64,000 nt of DNA. Origin: Prosthecobacter dejongeii. Lineage in GTDB: Bacteria; Verrucomicrobiota; Verrucomicrobiia; Verrucomicrobiales; Verrucomicrobiaceae. Made by a program: the position numbers and the translations under genes. The stretch's first letter is position 1. Every line of letters starts with the position of its first letter. The stretch covers positions 620,001 through 684,000 of the forward strand of contig NZ_JACHIF010000001.1 of NCBI RefSeq assembly GCF_014203045.1. The letters run 5' to 3'. Positions 18,174 to 26,738 of the stretch are shown piece after piece. The notes beneath the pieces were generated by a model. That model searched no databases. It was not told where the DNA came from and saw nothing but the letters and a program-made list of their open reading frames with translations.

Positions 18174-18670
18174 GATCTCTCCTTGCCATCGCCGCCCTGG
18201 CTCTGACCGCCTTCACAGGGGCTCTCGCCCAAAGTGCCGCTCCACCTGCCACCCAGCAGTTGCCGACGGTCAAACCGGCGACGGATGGGAAAGTCTGGGG
18301 AGCGCTCATCTTCGCCTCCAATGAAACCCCTAAAGGTGGCTCCAACGAGCAACCTCCCGCGAAGTTGGCCGATCTCTCTCAGCGTTTGGGCAAAGTCTTT
18401 CCTTATAAGCACTACGAGATCCTGGGCCAGCATCTCCAGGATGTGTTTCGCGAATACGAATCCTGGGTGGTCCCCTCCAAGGACCTGTTTTTGAAAGTGG
18501 ATTCCAAAGGGCCCGCCACAGGGGGTGGGGTGAATCTTCATCTGCAATTTTGGCGTGACCAGCAAGTCCTGGTTAAAACCGACGCCGTTTTACGCTCCGA
18601 CAGCCCCCTCTTTATCGGCGGTCCGAAATGGCGGGATGGTCAGCTCATCTTTGTGCTGGTACTTCAGTAA
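18170..18670 (+). CDS. Secreted protein of unknown function coupled to the sigma/anti-sigma pair
   Basis: A 166-residue exported protein with a signal peptide (MRSLLAIAALALTAFTGALA) and a mature part without cysteines. The body shows an alternating beta pattern ending in DGQLIFVLVLQ. I do not recognise the family. Its ATG overlaps the stop of the anti-sigma gene (ATGA at 18170), so the three genes are made as one unit. It may be a target or a periplasmic co-regulator of the sigma system; that is inference from position alone. Confidence 0.6.
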   Translation: MRSLLAIAALALTAFTGALAQSAAPPATQQLPTVKPATDGKVWGALIFASNETPKGGSNEQPPAKLADLSQRLGKVFPYKHYEILGQHLQDVFREYESWVVPSKDLFLKVDSKGPATGGGVNLHLQFWRDQQVLVKTDAVLRSDSPLFIGGPKWRDGQLIFVLVLQ

Positions 18671-18944
18671 AGTCTCAACTCGAGCCGAAGGCCCTTGCTA
18701 AAAGCAGGTGTGAAGATTTTTTCACGGAAAAGGGTTTTTTTTGCCTGCATGGGCCTTATTCATGCGAAAAAATCTCGTCAGGCTCTACAAAAGGGCATTT
18801 TTTCGCTGAAAATAAAGGATTCCTTTACACCTTTATAAGACATGATCGGGCATAATTTTAGCGGATAAAGGTTGAACGATGTGCGTTATTTGCCGTCCCA
18901 ATTGGACCTTTTTGGTTTCCAAGAACGCCCCGATTCACTGAACA
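18671..18944 (+). other. AT-rich intergenic region before the SulP-carbonic anhydrase gene
   Basis: This 274-bp stretch is much richer in A and T than its surroundings and has several T or A runs. A GTGAA/TTCAC mini-hairpin near 18711-18725 is too weak to call as a terminator. TTTACA (18824-18829) and CATAAT (18851-18856) look like promoter boxes but are 21 bp apart, longer than the usual 17, so I list no promoter. No gene is seen. Confidence 0.3.
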
Positions 18945-21227
18945 ATGACAAGCATCAATCCCCTCTCCCCGAAAACGATCCCACGTGACCTCACGTCGGG
19001 GTTGGTCGTCTTCCTTGTTGCCCTTCCCTTGTGCTTAGGGGTGGCTCTTGCCTCGAATGCACCGCTTTTCTCAGGCATTCTAGCCGGTATCGTCGGGGGG
19101 CTGCTGGTGGGGATGCTCAGTGGTTCTCACACCAGTGTGAGCGGCCCTGCCGCCGGTCTGACGGCCGTGGTCGCCGCACAGATCGCCGCTCTGGGTAGCT
19201 TCGAAGCTTTTTTGGTGGCCGTGGTCATGGCAGGGGTCATCCAAATCGTGCTGGGCATCTGCCGGGCGGGTTTCATCGCCGCCTTTTTCCCTTCCAGCGT
19301 GATCAAAGGCCTCCTCGCTGCCATCGGGGTCATCCTCATCCTGAAACAGATCCCTCACGTCCTCGGTCATGATGCGGACCCCATGGGTGATAAGTCCTTT
19401 ATCCAGCCAGACAATGAGAACACTTTCTCTGAGCTGGCTGAAGCCTGGTTTGACATCCAGCCCGGTGCAGCCCTGGTAGGTCTGCTTTCCATCCTCCTTT
19501 TGGTTTTTTGGGACAAGATCAAAGTCCTGAAAAAATCTCCCGTACCAGCACCGCTGGTGGTCGTCATCTTCGGTGTGGCGATGAGTTTGCTCCTCCGCAA
19601 AATGGGTGGGGATTGGGTCATCGAAACCAGTCACCTGGTGCAGGTGCCGGTGTCGAACTCGCCAAAGGAATTTCTCGGTTTCTTGATCTTCCCAGACTTC
19701 AGCGTGCTGGCAAATCCCACGGTCTATATCGCGGCCGTTACCATCGCCATCGTCGCTTCTTTGGAAACGTTGCTGAACCTGGAAGCCGTGGACAAGCTGG
19801 ACCCCGAACAGCGCAGCAGCCCACCGAACCGTGAGCTCTTGGCCCAGGGCATCGGCAACGTGGCGGTTGGCCTCATCGGCGGCTTGCCCATGACCAGCGT
19901 CATCGTCCGCAGTTCCGTGAACATCAATGCGGGGGTGAAGACCAAACTCAGCTCTATTTTCCATGGAGCCCTGCTCCTGAGCTGCGTGATGTTTGTCCCC
20001 ACCCTGCTCAATGAAATTCCCCTGTCTGCCCTGGCCGCCATCCTCTTGATGACAGGTCTGAAACTCGCCAGCCCGAAACTGCTGAAGCAGATGTGGGGCG
20101 AAGGCCGCACCCAGTTCCTGCCCTTCATCATCACCGTGGTCGCCATCGTTCTCACGGACCTCCTCGTCGGCATCCTCATTGGCCTGGGCGTCGCCATCGG
20201 CTTCATCCTTCACAGCAATGTACGCCGCCCCATCCGCAAGGTCATGGAAAAGCACGCGACGGGCGACGAAGTGCTCCGTATCGAGCTGGCAAACCAGGTG
20301 AGTTTCTTCAATCGCGCCACGCTGGATGAAACCCTGCGCAGCGTGCCGCGCGGTGGTCACGTCCTGCTGGATGCCCGCAATACGGACTACATTGATCCAG
20401 ATATCCTCGATCTCATCACCGACTTCAAGGACACCACGGCCCAAGCTCACGGGGTGCAGCTCAGCCTGACGGGTTTCAAAGAGCGCTATCCGCAGCTCGA
20501 AGACCGCATCCAGTTCGTGGACTTTAGCAGCCGTGAAGTGCAGGATGCCCTCACCCCTCAGCGCGTGCTGGAAATCTTCCAGGAGGGCAACGATCGCTTC
20601 CTGAGCGGCACCCGCCTCAGCCGTGATCTGGGCCGCCAGGTGGATGCTACCTCCCTGGGCCAGTTCCCCATGGCCGTCGTGCTCGGCTGCATTGACTCAC
20701 GCGCTCCGGTGGAGTTGATCTTTGACCTCGGGCTGGGAGATGTGTTTACCATCCGCATCGCTGGCAACATCGCCCGCGACAAAGTGCTGGGCAGCATGGA
20801 GTACAGTTGCGCTGTCGCCGGGGCTAAGATCATCTTGGTCATGGGCCACACCTCCTGCGGGGCGGTGAATGCGGCGGTGGATCTCATTTGCAGCCATAAA
20901 ACGGCCGCCGAGGCCACCGGCTGTGTGAACCTGGACTCGCTGATTACGGAGATTCAAAAGTCAGTGGATCTCAGCACCTGCAAGACCCCAGATCAATGGC
21001 TGGCAGGCGAGAAAGCAGCCTATGCGAACGAAGTCGCTCGCCGCAATGTCTTGCGCACCATGCGCAAGATCCGCGAGCGTAGCTCCACCATTGATAACCT
21101 CGTACGCACGGGCAAAGTCGCCATTGTCGGAGGGATGTATGACATCTCCACAGGCAAGGTCTCCTTCTTCCAGACGCCTGAGTCCAGCTCCAACCCACTA
21201 CCCATCGCCATGGCGACGGTGGTCTAA
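18945..21227 (+). CDS. SulP-family anion (bicarbonate) transporter fused to beta-carbonic anhydrase
   Basis: A 760-residue fusion. Residues 1-430 are a SulP permease with ten or more membrane helices and the family signature GLTAVVAAQIAALG and AAFFPSSVIKGLLAAIG. Residues 440-530 form a STAS-like region (VLLDARNTDYIDPDILDLI). Residues 545-735 are a beta-carbonic anhydrase with the zinc and catalytic residues Cys582-x-Asp584-x-Arg586 (GCIDSRAP) and His635/Cys638 (GHTSCGAV). The fusion probably couples bicarbonate or another anion's movement to CO2/bicarbonate conversion at the inner face of the membrane. SulP-CA fusions are known in several phyla; the ion is not proven. The gene stands alone and is followed by a strong terminator. 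Confidence 0.93.
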   Translation: MTSINPLSPKTIPRDLTSGLVVFLVALPLCLGVALASNAPLFSGILAGIVGGLLVGMLSGSHTSVSGPAAGLTAVVAAQIAALGSFEAFLVAVVMAGVIQIVLGICRAGFIAAFFPSSVIKGLLAAIGVILILKQIPHVLGHDADPMGDKSFIQPDNENTFSELAEAWFDIQPGAALVGLLSILLLVFWDKIKVLKKSPVPAPLVVVIFGVAMSLLLRKMGGDWVIETSHLVQVPVSNSPKEFLGFLIFPDFSVLANPTVYIAAVTIAIVASLETLLNLEAVDKLDPEQRSSPPNRELLAQGIGNVAVGLIGGLPMTSVIVRSSVNINAGVKTKLSSIFHGALLLSCVMFVPTLLNEIPLSALAAILLMTGLKLASPKLLKQMWGEGRTQFLPFIITVVAIVLTDLLVGILIGLGVAIGFILHSNVRRPIRKVMEKHATGDEVLRIELANQVSFFNRATLDETLRSVPRGGHVLLDARNTDYIDPDILDLITDFKDTTAQAHGVQLSLTGFKERYPQLEDRIQFVDFSSREVQDALTPQRVLEIFQEGNDRFLSGTRLSRDLGRQVDATSLGQFPMAVVLGCIDSRAPVELIFDLGLGDVFTIRIAGNIARDKVLGSMEYSCAVAGAKIILVMGHTSCGAVNAAVDLICSHKTAAEATGCVNLDSLITEIQKSVDLSTCKTPDQWLAGEKAAYANEVARRNVLRTMRKIRERSSTIDNLVRTGKVAIVGGMYDISTGKVSFFQTPESSSNPLPIAMATVV

Positions 21228-21253
21228 GGACTCTCGGAAGATCTCGATTCATC

Positions 21254-21288
21254 ATCCAGGTGCTCTTCGGGGCACCTGGATTTTTTTT
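21254..21288 (+). terminator. Rho-independent terminator after the SulP-carbonic anhydrase gene
   Basis: A perfect 10-bp stem (ATCCAGGTGC, 21254-21263, with GCACCTGGAT, 21272-21281), an 8-base loop TCTTCGGG and a run of eight T (21281-21288). It lies 27 bp after the rightward stop codon. The T run overlaps the stop of the convergent HAD gene. Confidence 0.92.
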
Positions 21289-22036
21289 AGCGGGCCGGGC
21301 CGCGCTCGCCATGCAGTCCCAGCATCTGCCTCAGGGCCGAGAGCATATCCCCCACCTTTCCCCAGTAGGGGCGGCGTGGAGTGACCACCGTGACATCATG
21401 CTGAGGAAAGTGCTTCTTCAGCCCACCACTCGGATGTACGAGGATGCGGTTGCCACAAAATTCCAGCAGGGGGATGTCTGCGGCGCTATCGCTGTAGGCC
21501 CAGCAGTGGAAGCGCTGCTCATCCGTCAGCGCGGCGACTCCAGGCACCGAGGCTTTCATGGCCGCAATCTTCGCCTCACGCTTGTTGTTAGACCCGACTA
21601 AAGGCGGGCGCAGGGGCACGATGTTGCCGATGTGGAAACGCGTGGCCACACAGTGATCGAAATCCAGCACAGCGGCGATTTCTTCGGCATAAAAATCCGG
21701 GCTCGCCGTATTCAGCACCAGCTTCCGCCCTTGGTGTTTGTGCCGCAGGATCTCGGCCCGCATTTCCGGGTAGATCCAGGTATCCACACAATCATGGGCA
21801 AAGTCACGCGCCAGGCGGCGCAGGTGCGCGCGCTTCATCCCCCACAGGTAGGAAAGGAAGGCCCGCTTCGCCGTGGCGGTGCTCACCACCCCCACCGCAC
21901 GACCCAGGGCATAGGGGACAAACCAGGCATGCAAGACGATACGCCAGGGATGCCGATGCAGCACAAAATTGCAAAACAGCGTCTGCGTATCAAACGGCAA
22001 CAGCGTGTGGTCGAGATCGAAAAAGGCGTAGCGCAT
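21287..22036 (-). CDS. HAD-superfamily hydrolase, subfamily IB (phosphoserine phosphatase-like)
   Basis: A 249-residue cytosolic phosphatase. Asp7 and Asp9 in FFDLDHTLL are the nucleophile and acid/base of HAD motif I; LVLNTASPDFYAEEI is motif II; the Lys of motif III is within NNKREAKI; YSDSAADIPLL is the motif IV acidic pair. The layout fits HAD-IB enzymes such as SerB-type or lipid-phosphate phosphatases with an all-helical cap (residues 15-90). The substrate cannot be told. It follows the mannose-1-phosphate guanylyltransferase gene by 53 bp on the same strand, so co-transcription is possible. Confidence 0.85.
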   Translation of the reverse strand: MRYAFFDLDHTLLPFDTQTLFCNFVLHRHPWRIVLHAWFVPYALGRAVGVVSTATAKRAFLSYLWGMKRAHLRRLARDFAHDCVDTWIYPEMRAEILRHKHQGRKLVLNTASPDFYAEEIAAVLDFDHCVATRFHIGNIVPLRPPLVGSNNKREAKIAAMKASVPGVAALTDEQRFHCWAYSDSAADIPLLEFCGNRILVHPSGGLKKHFPQHDVTVVTPRRPYWGKVGDMLSALRQMLGLHGERGPAR

Positions 22037-22089
22037 CGGGAGAAAGGCTCAACGCAGAGCCACCGTGAATTTGATCTTCAACAAGCAAT

Positions 22090-23172
22090 TTAGCGCAATT
22101 CTTTGGGCAGCAGGTCCGACATCTTTTTGATACTTTCCGCCTGAGCCCGGCTGGTGATCAAAATCGCGTCTTTGGAGGCCACGACGATCAAATCCTGCAC
22201 ACCCAGCAAAGCGATGTGCTGCCCCGTCTGAGAAAAGACCAAGTTATCGGCGGCATTCATCTGGGTCATCGCACAGTTGTGCTGATTTCCCTCGCTATCG
22301 CACTTGAGGTAGCGGCCTACGGAGGTCCAGTTACCCACATCATCCCAGTCAAAAGTGGCCTCGATATTCAGCACCCGGGAGGCACGCTCCATCAACGCGT
22401 AATCAATGGAAAGCTTCGGCAGTTTGCTAAACTGGCGTTCCACCGTAGCGCAGAAATCTTTGGAACCGCGCAACTCCGAAACAAAGTCCGCCAAAGCAGG
22501 ACAGTGACGAGACAGCTCACTGAAAATGGCCGGTATCGTCCAGATGAACATGCCCGCATTCCAGGTGAAATTCCCCTGCGCGATGAAGTGCTCCGCCAAG
22601 TCTGGATTCGGCTTTTCCCGGAAGCGCGCCACTTCATACACAGCCACCTCACTCACGCCCAGGACGGAGGCGCGCTTGCCCCGCTCCACATACCCGTAGC
22701 TCGGGCAGGCCCAGGTGGGTTTGATGCCCACTGTCACCAGGCTGCTCGCCGCCTCGGCACATTTGGCCGCATTGATCAGCACCTTCTGAAACTCTGCCAC
22801 ATTTTGGATCAAATGATCCGCCGGCAGCACCATCATCGTAGCGGAAGGATCCCGCGCCACCACCCAGCCCACACCTAGAGCAATGGCCGGCGCGGTATCC
22901 CGCTTCTCCGGCTCAGCCAGGATGTTTTCCGAGGGTAAAAAAGGCAGCAAGGCACGCACCGTTGCTTCCTGCTGCTTGTTCGTCAGAATGACGATGTTCT
23001 CCTTCGGCACCACGCCTTCCAGGCGATCCACCGTCATTTCCAGCAAGGTTTTGTCTCCAAACAACTTCAAAAGCTGCTTTGGCAAGGCATCCCGGCTGAT
23101 CGGCCAGAAGCGCTGACCGCTTCCTCCAGCTAAAATGAGGGCGTATCGGGAGGGGGATGCTGACTGACTCAT
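22090..23172 (-). CDS. manC: Mannose-1-phosphate guanylyltransferase
   Basis: A 360-residue nucleotidyltransferase that makes GDP-mannose from GTP and mannose-1-phosphate for polysaccharide synthesis. The signature LILAGGSGQRFWPISRDALP KQ-type start (with the GMP-type FWP), the PADHL active-site segment, FREKPN, and NAGMFIWTIPAIF are all present. It lacks the C-terminal isomerase domain, so it is the short, single-function form. The ATG at 23172 gives MSQSASPS directly before the first strand; a TTG at 23208 would add 12 residues and is less likely. No other sugar-nucleotide gene is near, but two glycosyltransferase genes are within 16 kb. Confidence 0.92.
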   Translation of the reverse strand: MSQSASPSRYALILAGGSGQRFWPISRDALPKQLLKLFGDKTLLEMTVDRLEGVVPKENIVILTNKQQEATVRALLPFLPSENILAEPEKRDTAPAIALGVGWVVARDPSATMMVLPADHLIQNVAEFQKVLINAAKCAEAASSLVTVGIKPTWACPSYGYVERGKRASVLGVSEVAVYEVARFREKPNPDLAEHFIAQGNFTWNAGMFIWTIPAIFSELSRHCPALADFVSELRGSKDFCATVERQFSKLPKLSIDYALMERASRVLNIEATFDWDDVGNWTSVGRYLKCDSEGNQHNCAMTQMNAADNLVFSQTGQHIALLGVQDLIVVASKDAILITSRAQAESIKKMSDLLPKELR

Positions 23173-23252
23173 GCGCGCTGACGATGGCCCAATCGTGACC
23201 GGGAGCAAATTCCACTTTGGAGAATCTGCGGTGATGCTATCTTATCTGCGTT

Positions 23253-23573
23253 ATGCCACCTGAATCCACTGTCGAAAGCCGCTACGAAACCTACGCCAGC
23301 ATGATCGCTCCTGCCGCTGCAGGTTGCGCTCTCGGCATCCTCTTTGGCCGTGGCATGGGTCGCAGTACTTCAAACATCGTTTCCCTCACGCTCCTGGCCG
23401 CCAGCGCCGTAGTCGCCGCTCCTCTGATCGGTGACATCGTGTCCCGCACTGCCAACCGCCCGACTTCGGAGCGCGGCAGCCGCAAGCGCCTGGAAGGCAT
23501 CCGCAATGGGGCCCTGCCGGATGAAGACCTGAAGGAATTCTTCGTGGATTCCCCAAACGCGCTGCTGCCTTGA
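23253..23573 (+). CDS. Small membrane protein of unknown function
   Basis: A 106-residue protein with two likely membrane helices (about 17-31, APAAAGCALGILFG, and 41-62, NIVSLTLLAASAVVAAPLIG) followed by a basic stretch and an acidic tail. The glycine-rich first helix resembles small YtxH-like membrane proteins, but I cannot confirm a family. It is divergent from manC and converges on the haem-c gene. Confidence 0.6.
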   Translation: MPPESTVESRYETYASMIAPAAAGCALGILFGRGMGRSTSNIVSLTLLAASAVVAAPLIGDIVSRTANRPTSERGSRKRLEGIRNGALPDEDLKEFFVDSPNALLP

Positions 23574-23598
23574 TCCGCGTTCGGTCCTTTTGGGCAAC

Positions 23599-24192
23599 TC
23601 ACCGCATCGGTATCATTTCATAATCAAAGGCTCCCAGAAGGGAGCCTTGTTTGACCTTGTGGCATTCGAGGCAGCTTTTGTCCGCTGTGATCGGCGCGAT
23701 GATATGGACAGTATCATAACGGTCTTCACGAGGCGGTCCCACGAATGTTTCCCAGGCAGCAGGCAATCGCACCCAAGGGGCCGTGCCTGCCCGAATTTGG
23801 GCCACCGCAGCCGCCTCATCCTCTGAAAGCTTCCTCGTTTTCGCTGTGGTCAACTCCGCCTTTTTGGGCATGCGACCTTCAAAATAACGGTCGCCTTCTT
23901 CGGGGGTCAACCCAATGAGATTGACGTTCATGGGCCGAAAAGTCTTTTCTTCTAGACGGACGGTATGCTCAAACCAATAGCCTGATCGCTTGAATCGTCC
24001 AAAGCCAAACCCCTCGCTATCAACGAATGTTTTGACCGCCCTTGCGTGGGCTTCGGGAAAAGGGCTATTGGCATTCGGACCTTCCAGATAACCCACCAGC
24101 AACAATGGGATCACCAGCCATTCTGGAAAGATCAGTGTCAGAAAACCCAGCGGAATAGCGAGGATGGCCAGGCGTTTGAAAAACTTCTTCAT
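23599..24192 (-). CDS. Membrane-anchored c-type cytochrome-like protein
   Basis: A 197-residue protein with an N-terminal membrane helix (LAILAIPLGFLTLIFPEWL) and one haem-c binding motif at the end, Cys174-Leu-Glu-Cys177-His178, in KSCLECHKVKQGSLLGAFDY. That tail, with CHKVKQGSLLGAF, resembles the Tll0287-like single-haem domain found next to sensor proteins. It probably faces the periplasm. The sixth haem ligand is not evident. It is separated from gspE by 66 bp on the same strand, and no cytochrome maturation gene is near. Confidence 0.75.
   Translation of the reverse strand: MKKFFKRLAILAIPLGFLTLIFPEWLVIPLLLVGYLEGPNANSPFPEAHARAVKTFVDSEGFGFGRFKRSGYWFEHTVRLEEKTFRPMNVNLIGLTPEEGDRYFEGRMPKKAELTTAKTRKLSEDEAAAVAQIRAGTAPWVRLPAAWETFVGPPREDRYDTVHIIAPITADKSCLECHKVKQGSLLGAFDYEMIPMR
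23627..23652 (+). terminator. Possible weak terminator between converging genes
   Basis: A perfect 9-bp stem AAGGCTCCC / GGGAGCCTT (23627-23635 and 23640-23648) with a 4-base loop AGAA, followed by GTTTG. It could end rightward transcription of the small membrane protein gene. It lies inside the 3' end of the leftward haem-c gene, where it encodes the GSLLGAF segment, so the pairing may be coincidental. The T tract is poor. Confidence 0.3.
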
Positions 24193-24258
24193 CGAAAACG
24201 GAATGACTGGGTAGGACTAAACTCAATCCTACCCCTGCATCACCATCTCGGCCAGACA

Positions 24259-25965
24259 TCACTGTTCCGACTCCGCCACGGTCACGCTGATGACTTCTTC
24301 AATGGTGGTATTACCATCCAGGACCTTGCGCACGCCATACTCACGCATCGGGCGGTAGCCGTCTTTGTAGGCCTGCTGCATGAGCTGGGCGCTGCTGGCC
24401 TTATGGGTGATGAGCTCGCCCATGGCAGGGGTGAGGCGCACGAGTTCGTAGATGGACATTCGGCCTTTGTAGCCCGTATGGCGGCAGGCTTCGCAGCCAC
24501 CTTCTTTGGCCCGGTAAACTTGCGTGCGGATGGGGCCGGTGTACTTGAGTTCGCGGATTTTCATTTCCGCATCTGGTTCTGGCTCGCGGCAGACATTGCA
24601 CAATAAACGCACGAGGCGCTGGGCGATGAAAGCACGCACGGAGGTAGCGACCAGGAAGGGCTCCACGCCCATGTCCACCAAACGCATGATGCCCCCGATG
24701 GCATTGTTCGTGTGCAGGGTGCTGAACACCAAGTGACCCGTCAAAGCGGCACGGATGGCGATCTCCGCCGTTTCCAGGTCACGCATTTCCCCCACCATGA
24801 CCACGTTCGGGTCACCACGCAGAATGCTGCGCAGACCGGTGGCAAAAGTGAGCTCAATCTCAGGCCGCACCGCGATCTGAACCACCCCCGGCAGTTTGTT
24901 TTCCACCGGGTCCTCGATGGTGACGATGCGGCGATGCTCCGTATTGAGCTGGCTGAGGAAGGTGTAGAGCGTGGTGGACTTCCCGGAACCCGTCGGCCCC
25001 GTCACCAGGATGATGCCGTTGGGCTTTTTCAGCAGGACTTCGATCTCACCCCGCAAGTCCGTTTCCATGCGCAACTTGTCCAGGTTGAACTTCTCCTGGC
25101 CTAACAAACGAAGCGAAATGCTCTCCCCTTCCACACTTGGGATGGTAGCGACACGCACGTCAATGAGCTGACCCGCGATCTGCAGGCTGATACGACCATC
25201 CTGCGGCAGGCGGCGCTCGGCGATGTCCAGCTTGGCCATCACCTTCAAACGCGCGATCACAGACTGCTGGAGCTGCTTGATGTTTTCCGGCACGGGCACC
25301 TCACGCAGGCGACCGTCAATGCGGTAGCGCATGCGCAGTTTGTCTTCCATGGGCTCCACGTGAATGTCCGTGGCCTGCTGCTCTAGGGCTTCACGAATCA
25401 CGGTGTTCACGAACTTCACCACCGAGGCTTCTTCATCATCCGCATCAATGATGTTCGCTTCATCCCGCTGCTCCAGGTCAGAGCCGTCCACGTCACGGCC
25501 TTTCAGGATCTCTTCAAAGGTATCTGCACCCACACCATAGAAGTCACGCATGGCATTCAGCAGTCGCTTTCGCGGGGCGATCTGCCAGCGCACGGGCGCA
25601 TCCACTTCACGCGAGACGGCCTGGCGGCCGATGAGGTCAAAGGGATCGTAAGCGGCGATGATGAGCTTCCTGGCCCCGCCTTCTTCTTCCTCGATCTTTA
25701 GGGGCAGCAGGCGGTGCTTCAACGCCACACGCGGCGGCAGCAGGCGCTTCATCTCTGGTGCGTCGGCACTGTCCGGAAGTGGGACTGAGACGTAACCCAA
25801 TCCTAGACGGACGGCGAGCTGGGAGAGGAAAGATTCTTCATCCAAGGCTCCCGTATCCAGGAGCTGATTCACCACCGAGGAACTCGGCGTGGCGGTAGGA
25901 AGAGGAATGCCGGAGCCGCCTGAGGCCTCCAGACATTGGACCAAGGCTTGGCGGATATTTTTCAT
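24259..25965 (-). CDS. GspE/PilB-family secretion or pilus assembly ATPase
   Basis: A 568-residue hexameric traffic ATPase, the usual length for GspE/PilB. It has the N-terminal MshEN/T2SSE domain (residues 1-140), the Walker A GPTGSGKST (323-331), the Asp box (IEDPVENKLPG, 350-360), Walker B near LRGDPNVVMVGEMRDLETA and a His box STLHTNNA. Cys456/Cys459 and Cys491/Cys494 form the zinc site typical of the T2SS and PilB group. It powers pseudopilus or pilus assembly at the inner membrane. No other secretion gene is in the window. Its ATG overlaps the stop of the upstream secreted-protein gene (TGATG), so the two are coupled. Confidence 0.9.
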   Translation of the reverse strand: MKNIRQALVQCLEASGGSGIPLPTATPSSSVVNQLLDTGALDEESFLSQLAVRLGLGYVSVPLPDSADAPEMKRLLPPRVALKHRLLPLKIEEEEGGARKLIIAAYDPFDLIGRQAVSREVDAPVRWQIAPRKRLLNAMRDFYGVGADTFEEILKGRDVDGSDLEQRDEANIIDADDEEASVVKFVNTVIREALEQQATDIHVEPMEDKLRMRYRIDGRLREVPVPENIKQLQQSVIARLKVMAKLDIAERRLPQDGRISLQIAGQLIDVRVATIPSVEGESISLRLLGQEKFNLDKLRMETDLRGEIEVLLKKPNGIILVTGPTGSGKSTTLYTFLSQLNTEHRRIVTIEDPVENKLPGVVQIAVRPEIELTFATGLRSILRGDPNVVMVGEMRDLETAEIAIRAALTGHLVFSTLHTNNAIGGIMRLVDMGVEPFLVATSVRAFIAQRLVRLLCNVCREPEPDAEMKIRELKYTGPIRTQVYRAKEGGCEACRHTGYKGRMSIYELVRLTPAMGELITHKASSAQLMQQAYKDGYRPMREYGVRKVLDGNTTIEEVISVTVAESEQ

Positions 25966-26678
25966 CAGTCGTTGGCAGGGGCCTGGCCGTGGGTTTCAAC
26001 AGGGAAGAGGCTGGCATCAATCACCGCCGCCTCGGAGGAGGAGATGGTGGGCGCGGGGAGGCTTCCGTCATCCGGCGTGTAACCGTATTTTTCCAGCAGC
26101 TCGATGATGTAGGCCGTGGCCACATTTTGGGAACCAAAGGTGCTGCTCACATTCGCGGTCAGGTCTTCCCGTAGAGTACCAGTGATGAGCGCGCTGCCCA
26201 CCACGCCGAAGGAACCATCGGCTGCGGGTCCAGTGACCGATTCATCATCGGCCGACATGAGACGCCCCGTGAGGCTTTCTGCCACCCGCCAGGACTGCGA
26301 GCCCGCGCTGCCACCGAGCAGGAGGGAGCGATTCATCACGCCCGAAGCGGTGTAAAAGGCCTGGGAAGTGCCCGTGAAAGCAGCGGCGGCAAAGACGGCC
26401 TTCCGCACGCTGGCATTCGCCGCCACGAAGTATTTACCACTGCTCTCCGCCACAGCGTAAAAGCGCCCGCCTTCCTCCGTGGTCAGCACGATGGTGGCCT
26501 CGCCCCCACCAGCGGGCACAACGACGTAGCCGCCTGTGTAAAAGCTGAAGTTCACCGACTCTGCCTCAGGGGTAAAGCGCAGCTCATACACCAGCCACTG
26601 GGCCGGAGCCGCCGCCGCGCCAGCTAGCCAGAGCAAGGCAGCGCACAGGAAGGGAATAAAACGGGTGGTGGACGACAT
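25965..26678 (-). CDS. Secreted protein of unknown function, coupled to the GspE-like gene
   Basis: A 237-residue exported protein. The signal peptide is MSSTTRFIPFLCAALLWLAG, followed by a small beta-rich body with Gly-rich strands (FYTGGYVVVPAGGGEATIVL) and a proline/serine-rich tail. No Cys in the mature part, no clear family. It overlaps gspE by one base. It resembles presumed secreted structural proteins of this phylum, and it could be a substrate or accessory of the secretion system, but nothing in the sequence proves that. Confidence 0.6.
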   Translation of the reverse strand: MSSTTRFIPFLCAALLWLAGAAAAPAQWLVYELRFTPEAESVNFSFYTGGYVVVPAGGGEATIVLTTEEGGRFYAVAESSGKYFVAANASVRKAVFAAAAFTGTSQAFYTASGVMNRSLLLGGSAGSQSWRVAESLTGRLMSADDESVTGPAADGSFGVVGSALITGTLREDLTANVSSTFGSQNVATAYIIELLEKYGYTPDDGSLPAPTISSSEAAVIDASLFPVETHGQAPAND

Positions 26679-26738
26679 GCGGGCGGTTTTCTAGCCGAGA
26701 TGGACAGCGTTGTCGAGACGGGCGTTGAATCACGCAGG

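Noticed and set aside
18824-18856. A sigma-70 promoter before the SulP-carbonic anhydrase gene
   Set aside because: TTTACA and CATAAT are 21 bp apart, beyond the normal 16-18 bp, so I do not list it as a promoter.
19080-20450. A 456-codon leftward open frame opposite the SulP-carbonic anhydrase gene
   Set aside because: The translation is a His/Asp/Gln-rich shadow with no family pattern; the membrane transporter on the plus strand is certain.
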